A stretch of DNA of 44,342 nt, taken from Caldifarciminota bacterium (GTDB lineage Bacteria; Hydrothermota; Hydrothermia; LBFQ01; DSFT01). The notes under the pieces are model-generated. The model saw only the letters and a list, made by a program, of their open reading frames with translations, searched no databases and was not told the DNA's origin. A program made the position numbers and the translations under genes. Below are positions 25,383 through 34,370 of the stretch, in pieces; position 1 is the first letter of the stretch; every line of letters starts with the position of its first letter. The DNA is taken from contig JANXBH010000014.1 of assembly GCA_025060695.1 (NCBI GenBank), positions 1 to 44,342 of the forward strand, in the 5' to 3' direction.

Positions 25383-26897
25383 TTATTCCCACTCAATAGT
25401 AGCAGGAGGTTTAGAAGTAATATCGTAAACTACACGATTAACTCCCTTTACTTCATTCGTTATCCTACTACTTATTGTTTCTAATAGTTCATATGGTAAT
25501 TTTGACCAGTCCGCAGTCATACCATCTTCACTTTCTACTACTCTAATTGCAACTACAAATTCGTAAGTTCTTCTATCTCCCATAACACCAACGCTTTTAA
25601 TGGGAAGTAGCACTGCAAAAGCTTGCCACAAACTATTATAAAGATTGAACTTTTTTATCTCTTCCTCTACTATCAAATCAGCCTTTTTTACTATCTCTAA
25701 TTTTTCTTCATTTATTTCTCCAACTATTCTTACCGCATATCCAGGACCCGGAAATGGATGTTTATATATCACTTCATCTGGTAAGTTCAATAGTTTTCCT
25801 ATCTTCCTTACCTCATCTTTAAAAAGATACTTAAAAGGTTCAATTAGTGTAAATTCCAAGTCCTCTGGCAAGCCACCTACATTATGATGGGTTTTTATCT
25901 TATCAGAGGGACCTACAACTCTTTTAGACTCAATTAAATCAGGATATAGTGTTCCCTGAGCTAAGAATTTAATATCTAAATTTTGGTCTCTTATAAAATT
26001 TCTAAATAATTCTATAAATTTCTTACCTATTACTTTTCTTTTTTCTTCCGGATCACTAATACCTTTTAGTGCTTTCAAAAATTCTTCTTTTGCATCCAAA
26101 ATGTATAAATTTTTATTAAACAAACTTCTTATTCTATCTCTTTCATAACCTTTCATTAAACCCGTATCTACGAAAACTAAATAGGCATTTTCGTTTATAG
26201 CAGTCTGAAGTAGTTTTCCTAATACAGTAGAGTCTACACCACCCGAAAGGGCAAGTAAAACTTTATTTTCTTTTACAATTTCTCTTATTTCATCAATCTT
26301 TTCAATTAGAAAGTTTTCTAACTTCCAATCACCTTTAGCTTTACAAATTTTATATAAGAAGTTCTCTATAATTAGTTTTCCATATTGAGTATGATGAACC
26401 TCAGGATGAAATTGAGTTGCATATATGTGGTCCTTTTCTATTACACAAAATTCTGAATTTTCACTCCTTGCAACCACTTTAAATCCATGAGGTAGTTCAA
26501 TTAGTTTATCACCATGACTCATCCAAACTATGGAATTATCCTCAACTCCCTCTAAAAGCTTGCTCCTTTCTATAATTTTTAGATATGATTTACCATACTC
26601 TCTTTTTGTGGAAGGTGCAACTTTTCCATTAAAGTGCTTCGCAACTATTTGAAGACCATAGCATATCCCGAGAATAGGTATTTTTAACTCAAAAATCTTT
26701 GTATTTATATCTGGTGCATCTTTTTCATAAATACTATATGGACTCCCACTAAGCACAATACCTACTACATCTTCAAAACTTCCAGAATAATTAGGCTCTA
26801 CAATTTCACAATATACATTCAACTCCCTTACTTTTCTTGCAATTAGTTGAGTATATTGACTTCCAAAGTCAAATATAATAACTTTTTGATGTTTCAT
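25383..26897 (-). CDS. guaA: GMP synthase (glutamine-hydrolysing)
   Basis: A 504-residue two-domain enzyme that converts XMP to GMP with ATP and glutamine. The class I amidotransferase domain has the nucleophile Cys79 in GICYG and the His164/Glu166 pair in QFHPEVHHT. The ATP pyrophosphatase domain has the P-loop SGGVDS (218-223), and the dimerisation domain ends in TSKPPATIEWE, the universal GuaA terminus. The length is near the family norm of about 510-525. The start overlaps the end of the upstream OmpA-like gene by 4 bases, so it is the last gene of the DNA-repair/envelope operon. Confidence 0.97.
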   Translation of the reverse strand: MKHQKVIIFDFGSQYTQLIARKVRELNVYCEIVEPNYSGSFEDVVGIVLSGSPYSIYEKDAPDINTKIFELKIPILGICYGLQIVAKHFNGKVAPSTKREYGKSYLKIIERSKLLEGVEDNSIVWMSHGDKLIELPHGFKVVARSENSEFCVIEKDHIYATQFHPEVHHTQYGKLIIENFLYKICKAKGDWKLENFLIEKIDEIREIVKENKVLLALSGGVDSTVLGKLLQTAINENAYLVFVDTGLMKGYERDRIRSLFNKNLYILDAKEEFLKALKGISDPEEKRKVIGKKFIELFRNFIRDQNLDIKFLAQGTLYPDLIESKRVVGPSDKIKTHHNVGGLPEDLEFTLIEPFKYLFKDEVRKIGKLLNLPDEVIYKHPFPGPGYAVRIVGEINEEKLEIVKKADLIVEEEIKKFNLYNSLWQAFAVLLPIKSVGVMGDRRTYEFVVAIRVVESEDGMTADWSKLPYELLETISSRITNEVKGVNRVVYDITSKPPATIEWE

Positions 26898-27940
26898 TTA
26901 ACTACATAAAAATTGACCCTCCTATTACCTGCCATATTACTTTCACTATTGTTAGGATATTTTGGTCTAAACTCTCCTGCTGCTGCAACTCTAATCTTTT
27001 CGGGTGGTGCTCCTATTTCTATGAGATACTTTACCACATTCAAGGACCTAAATATTGATAGCTCCCAATTTGAAGGATATTTCTTTGCTAATTCACCTCT
27101 TATGGGCCTTGGGTCAGCATGCCCTTCTACAACAACTTCCTTTATATTTTTCCAATCTATACTATTATAGACTTGTCTTAAAAGTTTTCTATCTTCCTCA
27201 GTTAGGTCTGCGACTCCAACAGGATACTTTATCTCTTCTTTTAGTAAAACTATTTCCGGACCTGTAGCCTTTGCTTCAACTGCAACAACTTCCTCTTTTC
27301 TTTCCCTTTCTTCTTCAGCTGCCTTTACCAATTCTTTTACTAATGTATCATATACTGGTTTAAATGCTATATAAATATCGGTTTGTGGTATTCTTGTTGA
27401 GTAATAATTTAATGTAGAACCAACGAGTTTCCATTTTCCTTCAGCTGTTGAGTAATAACTATACACTTCAAATCCATATGGAAAAACGAAAGAAAGTGAA
27501 ACATAATCATATAGAATAACTGTTCTTCTTCTTCTCTCAGGATCACTAATAAGCTGGGCTGTGGCTTTCATAACGTAGAATTGATCGGCATTGTCTTTAC
27601 TAATATTTAATCTTTGTAAAATTTCGTCTTTAACTTGAGTAGCTGGAAGCATATATAAAAGTGCGGAATCTCTTTGAAGTATGGTAAAAGAAAAAGAAGG
27701 AGGAAACTCAACGCATAACCTTTGATTTCCAAAAGGATCCTTACACTTAGATACTACAAAGTTATCAGGCTTTGCATATACTATATAGTTAGGATTGTAT
27801 TCAGGAATATAATATCTTATGAGACCACCTTTTTGTGGTCTCTTCGTAGTTGTAAAAACAATTACCGACCTTAGGGAAGGATCTACATAATAAACATCTT
27901 CCCTTGAATAACCAAGTATAAAAAGCGTTAAATTTAACAT
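26894..27940 (-). CDS. OmpA-like envelope protein, paralogue 2
   Basis: A 348-residue protein. The C-terminal 110 residues form an OmpA/MotB peptidoglycan-binding domain (VVVEGHADPRPI, NWELSIFRSLNVVKYLIEIG, AAGEFRPKYPNNS, NRRVNFYVVK), with the key Asp of GHAD and an Arg in the following helix. The first 170 residues are a separate domain shared with the neighbour at 27956-28984 and otherwise unfamiliar; it starts YSREDVYYVDPS and contains a conserved Cys pair (CKDP and RLCVEF). A Glu/Lys-rich coil (about 200-220) joins the two. The export signal is only MLNLTLFILG. A GGGGG-type SD lies before the ATG, and an in-frame stop just upstream excludes a longer start. Confidence 0.8.
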   Translation of the reverse strand: MLNLTLFILGYSREDVYYVDPSLRSVIVFTTTKRPQKGGLIRYYIPEYNPNYIVYAKPDNFVVSKCKDPFGNQRLCVEFPPSFSFTILQRDSALLYMLPATQVKDEILQRLNISKDNADQFYVMKATAQLISDPERRRRTVILYDYVSLSFVFPYGFEVYSYYSTAEGKWKLVGSTLNYYSTRIPQTDIYIAFKPVYDTLVKELVKAAEEERERKEEVVAVEAKATGPEIVLLKEEIKYPVGVADLTEEDRKLLRQVYNSIDWKNIKEVVVEGHADPRPIRGELAKKYPSNWELSIFRSLNVVKYLIEIGAPPEKIRVAAAGEFRPKYPNNSESNMAGNRRVNFYVVK

Positions 27941-27955
27941 AATTCTTACCCCCTT

Positions 27956-28984
27956 TTATTGAACTTTTCTTTCCTCATTTATAATAATAAACTCCACTCT
28001 CCTGTTCTTAGCTCTTCCTTCTATTGTAGAATTAGTTGCAATAGGTCTTGCATCCGCATAACCTACTGCAGCTAATTTTTCCTTAGGTGCTCCAAGTTCT
28101 ATTAGATATCTTACAACAGCTGAGGACCTTGCAGTTGATAATTCCCAATTAGTAGGATACTTTTCAGCTAATTTACCGATTATTGGTATGCTATCAGTAT
28201 GACCCTCTACTCTCAATTCTTTAATATTTGAAAAGTCTATTTTTTTGTAAATTTCTCTTATTAGCTCTTTACCACTTTCTTTAATTTCAGCAGAACCACT
28301 TTCAAATAAAACACTTTCAGGAAGCCTAAGCAAAAGTCCTCTTTCAGTTCTTTCAATGGTAATTTCTTCGCGCTTTTCTCTCTCTTCTTCTATTAGTTTA
28401 ACAAGTTCCCTATAAAAAGTATCCTCCTTTACTTTGAAAAATACATAAACTTTGTTAGACGGGACATTTGAACCATAATAAGCTAATGTATTTGCTACTT
28501 GTCTCCAATTTCCCTGACTTGTAGAGTAATATCCCACAATCTCAAATTTTAAAGGCAAAACAACAACCATAGCAAGCTCTTCGTATAGTCCCTTAAATAT
28601 TTTGCCACTTGCTTTAAAGACATATATTGAACTATCATTTTTGTCTACATTTATAGGTATTGCACTTTTTTCATTATCTTCAAGCTCTGTAATCTTTGAT
28701 ATATATATACTTACAGTGTCTTTTTGTAAAACTGAAAAAGAATATGCATCAGGAAAATCTAGACACATTCTATCTTTATTTTCAGGATCTTTACATACAC
28801 TCCACTTATACCCAAATGGTCTTGCATACATAACGTAATTTGGATTATAGTTTCTAGGATAGTATCTTGTAACGCCTCCCTTATCACCCCTCTTATTTAC
28901 TGTAAATACAACTACATATTGCAAAGATGGTTCGACAAAATATATGTCTTCACGAGTATAAGAAAAAATCAAGAAAGTTATCAT
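27956..28984 (-). CDS. OmpA-like envelope protein, paralogue 1
   Basis: 342 residues with the same layout as the protein encoded next: an unfamiliar N-terminal domain (REDIYFVEPSLQYVVVF, NYNPNYVMYARP, a Cys pair in CKDP and RMCLDF), a charged coil (EEEREKREEITIE), and a C-terminal OmpA domain (VEGHTDSIPI, NWELSTARSSAVVRYLIELGAP, GYADARPIA, NRRVEFIIINEE). The domain should anchor to peptidoglycan. The signal MITFLIFS is among the shortest in the window, and no in-frame ATG, GTG or TTG exists between this start and the preceding TAA. Instead of an SD site a TATAAT lies 10 bases before the ATG, suggesting its own promoter. Confidence 0.8.
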   Translation of the reverse strand: MITFLIFSYTREDIYFVEPSLQYVVVFTVNKRGDKGGVTRYYPRNYNPNYVMYARPFGYKWSVCKDPENKDRMCLDFPDAYSFSVLQKDTVSIYISKITELEDNEKSAIPINVDKNDSSIYVFKASGKIFKGLYEELAMVVVLPLKFEIVGYYSTSQGNWRQVANTLAYYGSNVPSNKVYVFFKVKEDTFYRELVKLIEEEREKREEITIERTERGLLLRLPESVLFESGSAEIKESGKELIREIYKKIDFSNIKELRVEGHTDSIPIIGKLAEKYPTNWELSTARSSAVVRYLIELGAPKEKLAAVGYADARPIATNSTIEGRAKNRRVEFIIINEERKVQ

Positions 28985-29003
28985 AATATTGAAAATTATA
29001 AAG
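28985..29003 (-). promoter_or_regulatory. Possible -10 element of the OmpA-like gene pair
   Basis: On the minus strand TTATAATTTTC; TATAAT is 10 bases before the ATG at 28984, the same geometry as the AT palindromes elsewhere. No SD site is present in the 21-base gap. Confidence 0.4.
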
Positions 29004-29005
29004 TA

Positions 29006-31309
29006 TTATCTGACAATCGCTGTACCGTTTCTCCTTTCAAGATGTATTCTATTTCCAACGTCTACAAAATCATCTTCATGTGTTATAACTATTAGCTGAT
29101 AATCAGGATTATATAATATAAAGTTAGAAAACAATTCTTTTAAACTATCTATTCTTATATCGTCCATGCCATCAGTTGGTTCATCAAGTATGAATAGTTT
29201 AAATTTAATATCAAGCATCTGGGCTATTGCTAACCTTAGTGAAAGTGATAAAGCAGTTCTTTCACCACCACTTAGACGATTAGCTTCTATTTTATTACCA
29301 CTATGATTTATAAGATATAGCATAAGTTCATCATCTATAAAATCTACTTCAATATCCTTATAATCAGAAAGCAGAAACTTTTCAAAATAGTGCTGAACTA
29401 AAAATTTTAGATTTTTATAGTATCTTTTCCTCTCGTAATTTATCAGCTCAGTAAGCTTCTCCGAAATATCTTCATAAAATGTCCTTTTTTCTTTTAATTT
29501 TTTATAATCATCTATTTGTCTTTGTAGCTCTTCATAATTTTTACTAATTTCTTCTAATCTCTGGCGATTTGAAACATCTTCAGAACTTAACTCTCCAAGT
29601 TTTCTGTGAAGCTCATTAATTTCATCTTCTACTTTTCTTAAATATTCATAAGGTTCAATATCTATCTCCTTTTTATATTCTTCAACTTCTTTGATTAATT
29701 TGTCCTTCCTTGAAATTTCATCTTTCAAGCTTTTTATCTGACCTAACACTTCATTATATTTAATATAAATTTGCTTATTTTTTTGTATAAAATCAATTAC
29801 TTCTTGGTAGGAAAATGGGTAATTCCAACTTTTAAAAATTTCTTCATTTTCCTTCAATTGTTTTTCAACTTCACTCCTTTTCATATATTCAGAATATGCT
29901 TCTTTGTTTTCCTTAGTAGCAAAACTTTTTATTCTGCTCCACTCCTTCCATCTTTCTAAAGGAAATTGAGATTTTAGCATAAGATATTCATTTACTTCTG
30001 ATTCATATTTCAATAGGCTTTCAACTTCAGTTAAATTCTTCTTTACTTCCTCTAACAACTGCAGGACTTTCAACTTCTTACTTTCAAGTTCCTTAACTTT
30101 ATTCTTTGCTTCAAATATAAGTTCATCTTTTGTATGCTCATTTATTTCCCTTTTACATATTGGACATAAATTACCTACATTTTTCAATTCCGAAAGAATT
30201 TTCTGACTTTGAACTATTTCACTGTCTATTTTTCCAATTTCAGATATGTATTCTTCTTTTAGTTTTTCTGATTCAAGTTTTTTATTCTTTGCATTCTCTA
30301 TTTTTTCCTTTAAACCATTAGTAGTTTCAAAAACCTTCTCTAGTTTTTGTTTAAGTTCTATACCTCTTCTATAACTTAGCTCCAAGGATTTAATCTCTGG
30401 ATTTTCAGAAAACTTTAAAAATGTTTCGTATTTTTCATAGCCTTCTTTATACTTCTCAATCTCCTCTAATCTTTTAATTAGAATATCTATATTTTCTTTT
30501 GAATTTTTTACTTTTATCGCAAGTTCGTAGAGTTTTTCAAACTCTTTATATTTATCGTAAATTTCCTGATTATCTTGTATGAACTTATCAAGTATTCTTA
30601 AGTCGTCCTCTTTTTTGGAAATATTCTCTATCTCTTGCATACATTTTATCAAATATTCAACTCTACCTCTCTTTTCTTTTAAACTTTGTATGTGGTTATT
30701 TATTAAAGCCGATTGAACTTTAATTTCTTCACTCCTATCTTCTATTTCCTTTTTTCTTCTCATTAGTTCTTCGGTTTTTCTTATTAATTCCTCATAATTA
30801 AATATTTGCATTTGTCTTTTAAATTCATCCGCAATTTTTTTACTTTCATCCCTTATCTTCTTAATTACATCAACGCCTACTATTTTTTCAAATCTTTTAA
30901 ACCTCTCACGAGGCGTCATCAGTATAAAACTATCAATACTTCTTTGCTTTACTAATAGTGTATTTTCATATCTCCTTGGAGTAATGTTATACTTTCTTAA
31001 TAAATATTCCTTCAATTTTGTAGGACTATCGTATCCATGAAGGTTAGTAGAAAATGTTTTCATAGTTCTTCTAATTGTCAAATCCGTAGTTTCAAGCTCT
31101 ACCAAGAAATCTCTTTCACCAAATCTTAAAAATTCGGATGAACGACTATAATACAAAGTCTCTCCAAAAAGTGAATAGTATACTGCCTGAACTATAGAAC
31201 TTTTACCACTTCCATTTTCTCCAGTTATAATATTTATCCCATCAGAAAACTCCAATACAGTTGATTTATGAACTAAAAAGTTATTAAGCCTTATTGATTT
31301 AATTTTCAT
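29006..31309 (-). CDS. sbcC: Rad50/SbcC-type DNA repair ATPase
   Basis: A 767-residue SMC-like ATPase. Walker A GENGSGKSS (30-38) lies at the N-terminus. Two long Lys/Glu-rich coiled coils flank a zinc hook with CPIC (Cys382 and Cys385). The C-terminal half-site has the signature LSGGER (679-684), Walker B with FILDEPTDGMD (about 708-717) and an H-loop THEDDF. With the Mre11/SbcD nuclease it processes DNA ends and hairpins. It is shorter than E. coli SbcC (1048) and nearer archaeal Rad50 in size, because of shorter coils. It overlaps the sbcD gene by 4 bases. Confidence 0.93.
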   Translation of the reverse strand: MKIKSIRLNNFLVHKSTVLEFSDGINIITGENGSGKSSIVQAVYYSLFGETLYYSRSSEFLRFGERDFLVELETTDLTIRRTMKTFSTNLHGYDSPTKLKEYLLRKYNITPRRYENTLLVKQRSIDSFILMTPRERFKRFEKIVGVDVIKKIRDESKKIADEFKRQMQIFNYEELIRKTEELMRRKKEIEDRSEEIKVQSALINNHIQSLKEKRGRVEYLIKCMQEIENISKKEDDLRILDKFIQDNQEIYDKYKEFEKLYELAIKVKNSKENIDILIKRLEEIEKYKEGYEKYETFLKFSENPEIKSLELSYRRGIELKQKLEKVFETTNGLKEKIENAKNKKLESEKLKEEYISEIGKIDSEIVQSQKILSELKNVGNLCPICKREINEHTKDELIFEAKNKVKELESKKLKVLQLLEEVKKNLTEVESLLKYESEVNEYLMLKSQFPLERWKEWSRIKSFATKENKEAYSEYMKRSEVEKQLKENEEIFKSWNYPFSYQEVIDFIQKNKQIYIKYNEVLGQIKSLKDEISRKDKLIKEVEEYKKEIDIEPYEYLRKVEDEINELHRKLGELSSEDVSNRQRLEEISKNYEELQRQIDDYKKLKEKRTFYEDISEKLTELINYERKRYYKNLKFLVQHYFEKFLLSDYKDIEVDFIDDELMLYLINHSGNKIEANRLSGGERTALSLSLRLAIAQMLDIKFKLFILDEPTDGMDDIRIDSLKELFSNFILYNPDYQLIVITHEDDFVDVGNRIHLERRNGTAIVR

Positions 31310-32448
31310 TTATATAGCTCCAAAAGATAGCTTTTTATCTTCTCTTCCTGCTCTCTTTCATTTTCTATATCATCAACTTCAGAAATAATCTTAATAATAT
31401 CATCGTAGTATTTACCTAAGATTGCTGACTTATAGTTATCTTCAGTACTTATAGAGAACTTCTTAATTTCATCTTTTATGCTTATTATTGTGTTAATGTG
31501 ATAGAATTTAAATGAAGAAATAAAAGATTTTATCTCTACTATAGCATCAGAAGGTATATTCTTTAGTATCAAGGTTATTATTTTTTCTTCATCTTCATAG
31601 TTTTTGAGTGTATTTTTTAATTGCTCAATACTAAAGTCTATAAACTCAAGTCTTATAAATTCCCTTGGAGTTTCTAATTTATATTCATATTCTCTAAGCT
31701 CATTTTTGTCTAAAACTTCATATAAAATAACCCTCTTTTTACTATTTTCCTTTATAAAGCCATTTTCATCGTATTCATATTCATCATAACTTACTGCCTC
31801 AGTTGAGCCCACGTATGCATATTTTTTCTTTTTAATAGGAGTATGAAAGTGTCCTAAAAATATATAGTCAAAACTAATTAAATCCTCAATTGGAATATCT
31901 ACTGTATTTATCTTCTTCCTTCTTGAAACTTCCTCATCTACTATTTGATGTAAAGCTATAAAGTTAATTTCGTTCGTATTTAAGCTATCATTAATCCGAA
32001 AAACAAGTTCTCTCAATAGTCTCCTATCACTAAAATGTGGAATGCAATAGAAATTAATACCATTATAAGAAAATTTAACATTATCAATATTAAAACCATC
32101 TTCTTTGAAAATATGTTTATATTCAAAAACTTTTATATTTTCGGAAAAATAATTTAAAGGTTCAAGTGAGGAAATACCAATACTTGTATAAAAATCGTGA
32201 TTTCCGGGAACTATTAAAATCTTAAAATTCTTCGAAAGTTCAACGAATTTCTTATATACAATACTAAGGGTTATATTATCTGGTCTTCTCATATCAAATA
32301 CATCACCACTATGTAATACAATATCTGGATTTAAATCGTATACCAAATTTATAACCTCTTCAAAAGTTCTAATATAGTCTTTTTGACTTCCCGATATGTT
32401 GTATCTTTTTCTACCCAAGTGTGTATCTGAGAAATGTAAAATTTTCAT
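31306..32448 (-). CDS. sbcD: Mre11/SbcD-type exonuclease
   Basis: A 380-residue metallophosphoesterase with the complete metal-ligand set: DTHLG (Asp8, His10), GDVFD (Asp49), GNHD (Asn83, His84, Asp85), ALHQ and GHFHTP. It is the nuclease partner of the adjacent Rad50/SbcC gene. The C-terminal region beyond about residue 260 matches the capping and coil-binding part in length. It overlaps the DUF4159 gene start-to-stop by 4 bases and the sbcC gene by 4 bases, so all three are translationally coupled. Confidence 0.93.
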   Translation of the reverse strand: MKILHFSDTHLGRKRYNISGSQKDYIRTFEEVINLVYDLNPDIVLHSGDVFDMRRPDNITLSIVYKKFVELSKNFKILIVPGNHDFYTSIGISSLEPLNYFSENIKVFEYKHIFKEDGFNIDNVKFSYNGINFYCIPHFSDRRLLRELVFRINDSLNTNEINFIALHQIVDEEVSRRKKINTVDIPIEDLISFDYIFLGHFHTPIKKKKYAYVGSTEAVSYDEYEYDENGFIKENSKKRVILYEVLDKNELREYEYKLETPREFIRLEFIDFSIEQLKNTLKNYEDEEKIITLILKNIPSDAIVEIKSFISSFKFYHINTIISIKDEIKKFSISTEDNYKSAILGKYYDDIIKIISEVDDIENEREQEEKIKSYLLELYK

Positions 32449-33047
32449 TGTAAGGTTAGTGCATATAGAACTATGTTCATTCCAAATTTTAATGCGGTTT
32501 CTTGAACTTCTAACGGATCTCCGTGTCTATCCGTCCATCCATCTGATATATTAGTCTCATAAGTATATAGTAATACAAGTCTTTCTCCTATAAATATTCC
32601 GTACGCTTTTGGAGACTTATCGTCATGTTGATGTATTTTTGGAAGTTTATCGAACTTCCAGTAAATATTGAATATTGGATGACTTGTAGGGATTTCCTCC
32701 AGTTCTTTATCAGGAAATACTTTCTTAATTTCTCTTCTAAAATAGTAATCCATACCGTAGTCGTCATCTACATATAAAAATCCACCCCTTTCAAGATATT
32801 CTCTTAAATTCCTTGCATCCATATCGGAAAAATATACATTTCCATGCCCTGTCATAAACAATATAGGATACTTAAATATATCCTTACTTGAAGGTTTTAC
32901 TACTGCCTGTTTTTCAGAAAGGCTAATATTTGCGTATTTTTTTATAAATCTTACAAGATTGGGTATAACCTCAGGGTCATTGTACCAATCTCCTCCACCT
33001 TCATATTGTAATCTTGCGATTTGAAATGATAATAAAAATTGTATCAC
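32445..33047 (-). CDS. DUF4159 family protein
   Basis: A 200-residue protein with the DUF4159 pattern: ARLQYEGGGDWYNDP, FMTGHG, a YLERGGFLYVDDDYGMD segment, and near the end YTYETNISDGW followed by ETALKFGMNIVLYAL. Members have a class I glutamine-amidotransferase-like fold and often an export signal; no enzyme activity is firmly known. The signal here is short (MIQFLLSFQIA). It uses a GTG start; the overlapping ATG one base upstream reads straight into TGA. An AT motif lies 7 bases before it and there is no SD, so it heads the sbcD-sbcC transcript. Confidence 0.8.
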   Translation of the reverse strand: MIQFLLSFQIARLQYEGGGDWYNDPEVIPNLVRFIKKYANISLSEKQAVVKPSSKDIFKYPILFMTGHGNVYFSDMDARNLREYLERGGFLYVDDDYGMDYYFRREIKKVFPDKELEEIPTSHPIFNIYWKFDKLPKIHQHDDKSPKAYGIFIGERLVLLYTYETNISDGWTDRHGDPLEVQETALKFGMNIVLYALTLQ

Positions 33048-33051
33048 ATTG

Positions 33052-33062
33052 TAAATTTTAAA
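33052..33062 (-). promoter_or_regulatory. Promoter-like motif of the DUF4159-sbcDC operon
   Basis: On the minus strand CTTTAAAATTTA; TAAAAT is 7 bases before the GTG start. It lies in the 21-base gap after the sugar transferase gene, which is upstream on the same strand. Confidence 0.45.
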
Positions 33063-33068
33063 GTGTTT

Positions 33069-34361
33069 TTAATATGCTCCTTTTCCAGATATTACAATAG
33101 GAATAGTTCTAATAATGATAAAAATATCAAGCCAAAAGTTCCAATTTAAAACATACCAAGTTTCTAACTTTAATTTTGTTTCAAAATTTAAATCACTTCT
33201 TCCACTAATCTGCCAAAGACCTGTTAAACCAGGCTTAACTGAAAATATAATATCTTTGTATTCTCCCATCTCCTTTAATTCATCCAATTGATACGGTCTT
33301 GGTCCCACTATGGACATATCGCCTTTTATTACGTTAAATAGTTGCGGCAATTCATCCAAAGAAAATTTCCTTAAGAATTTTCCTACTTTCGTTATTCTTG
33401 GATCATCTTTTAACTTTTTATACTTTTGAAATTCAAGTTTTAAACTTTGGTCCTTTTCTAAAACTTCTTTCAATTTTCCTTCTGCATCCATATACATTGT
33501 TCTAAATTTATAAATTTTAATAACCTTTCCATGTTTTCCCGGTCTTTCTTGTATGTAAAAGATAGGTCCTTTACTTGTTAATTTCACAAGAAAAGCAATA
33601 ATTACCATAACGGGAAAAAATAAAATTAATAAAAAGGTTGCAAAAACAATATCAAAAATCCTCTTATTTATTTCCATAGTTTTTGAAACTAAGTTATTTC
33701 TTACTGAAATAAAAGATAGAGGTCTTGTAAATATGTTTTCTACTTGAACATTTAATAATGGAATGCCATCCTCAGCAAAAGCAAACTTCAAGCTTTTGTA
33801 CTTTTTAAATAATTTTGAAAGTTCATTTAAGTCTATGCGAGGATTTAATACTATTACTTCACTTGCTTCTTTTTCATCTTCAACTATCTCATATCCCAAA
33901 TAGATATTTTCATTTATTATCTTCTTTGCTAAATCATAATTTGACGAATTATTTAGTATATAAACTTTCTTCAAAAACCATCCCTTTTTAAAAATGTATC
34001 TTTTAAATAAATACTTCTGTGCTATTAAAAAAATACTTCCAAAAAACCAAAAAACCAATAGCATATATCTTGATATAGCATATACATTGTATATAAGAGC
34101 AAATACAAGTATAGACATAAGCGAAATTGTTAAAATCCTAAAAATTCTATAACTTTCTTCAAAAAATGAAAATCTATGTGTATAAATACCCTGAAAGAAA
34201 AGTAGAATAATTATAAAAAATGGAAGCCAGTATAAATGGGTAATGTAAAAATCAAATGAGAACTGAATGCCAATTTTAAAAGCAACTTTAAAAGTATATG
34301 CAAGGAAGAACAGTAAAAATAGTGTAATTAAATCTAAAACTATGAGAATTATTGCAAACAA
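33069..34361 (-). CDS. Polyprenyl-phosphate sugar-1-phosphate transferase (exopolysaccharide initiating glycosyltransferase)
   Basis: A 430-residue membrane enzyme of the WbaP/CpsE (bacterial sugar transferase) family. Four to five N-terminal helices are followed by a CoA-binding-like middle region and the catalytic domain (about 235-430): KRIFDIVFA, then GPIFYIQERPGKHG, IYKFRTMY, LRKFSLDELPQLFNVIKGDMSIVGPRP, and KPGLTGLWQISGRS. It moves a sugar-phosphate from a nucleotide sugar to undecaprenyl phosphate, the first step of capsule or O-antigen synthesis. The start is TTG at 34361, with a GGAAG formed by the end of the upstream dehydrogenase gene. No other glycan genes are adjacent. Confidence 0.9.
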   Translation of the reverse strand: MFAIILIVLDLITLFLLFFLAYTFKVAFKIGIQFSFDFYITHLYWLPFFIIILLFFQGIYTHRFSFFEESYRIFRILTISLMSILVFALIYNVYAISRYMLLVFWFFGSIFLIAQKYLFKRYIFKKGWFLKKVYILNNSSNYDLAKKIINENIYLGYEIVEDEKEASEVIVLNPRIDLNELSKLFKKYKSLKFAFAEDGIPLLNVQVENIFTRPLSFISVRNNLVSKTMEINKRIFDIVFATFLLILFFPVMVIIAFLVKLTSKGPIFYIQERPGKHGKVIKIYKFRTMYMDAEGKLKEVLEKDQSLKLEFQKYKKLKDDPRITKVGKFLRKFSLDELPQLFNVIKGDMSIVGPRPYQLDELKEMGEYKDIIFSVKPGLTGLWQISGRSDLNFETKLKLETWYVLNWNFWLDIFIIIRTIPIVISGKGAY

Positions 34362-34370
34362 ACAAAATTA

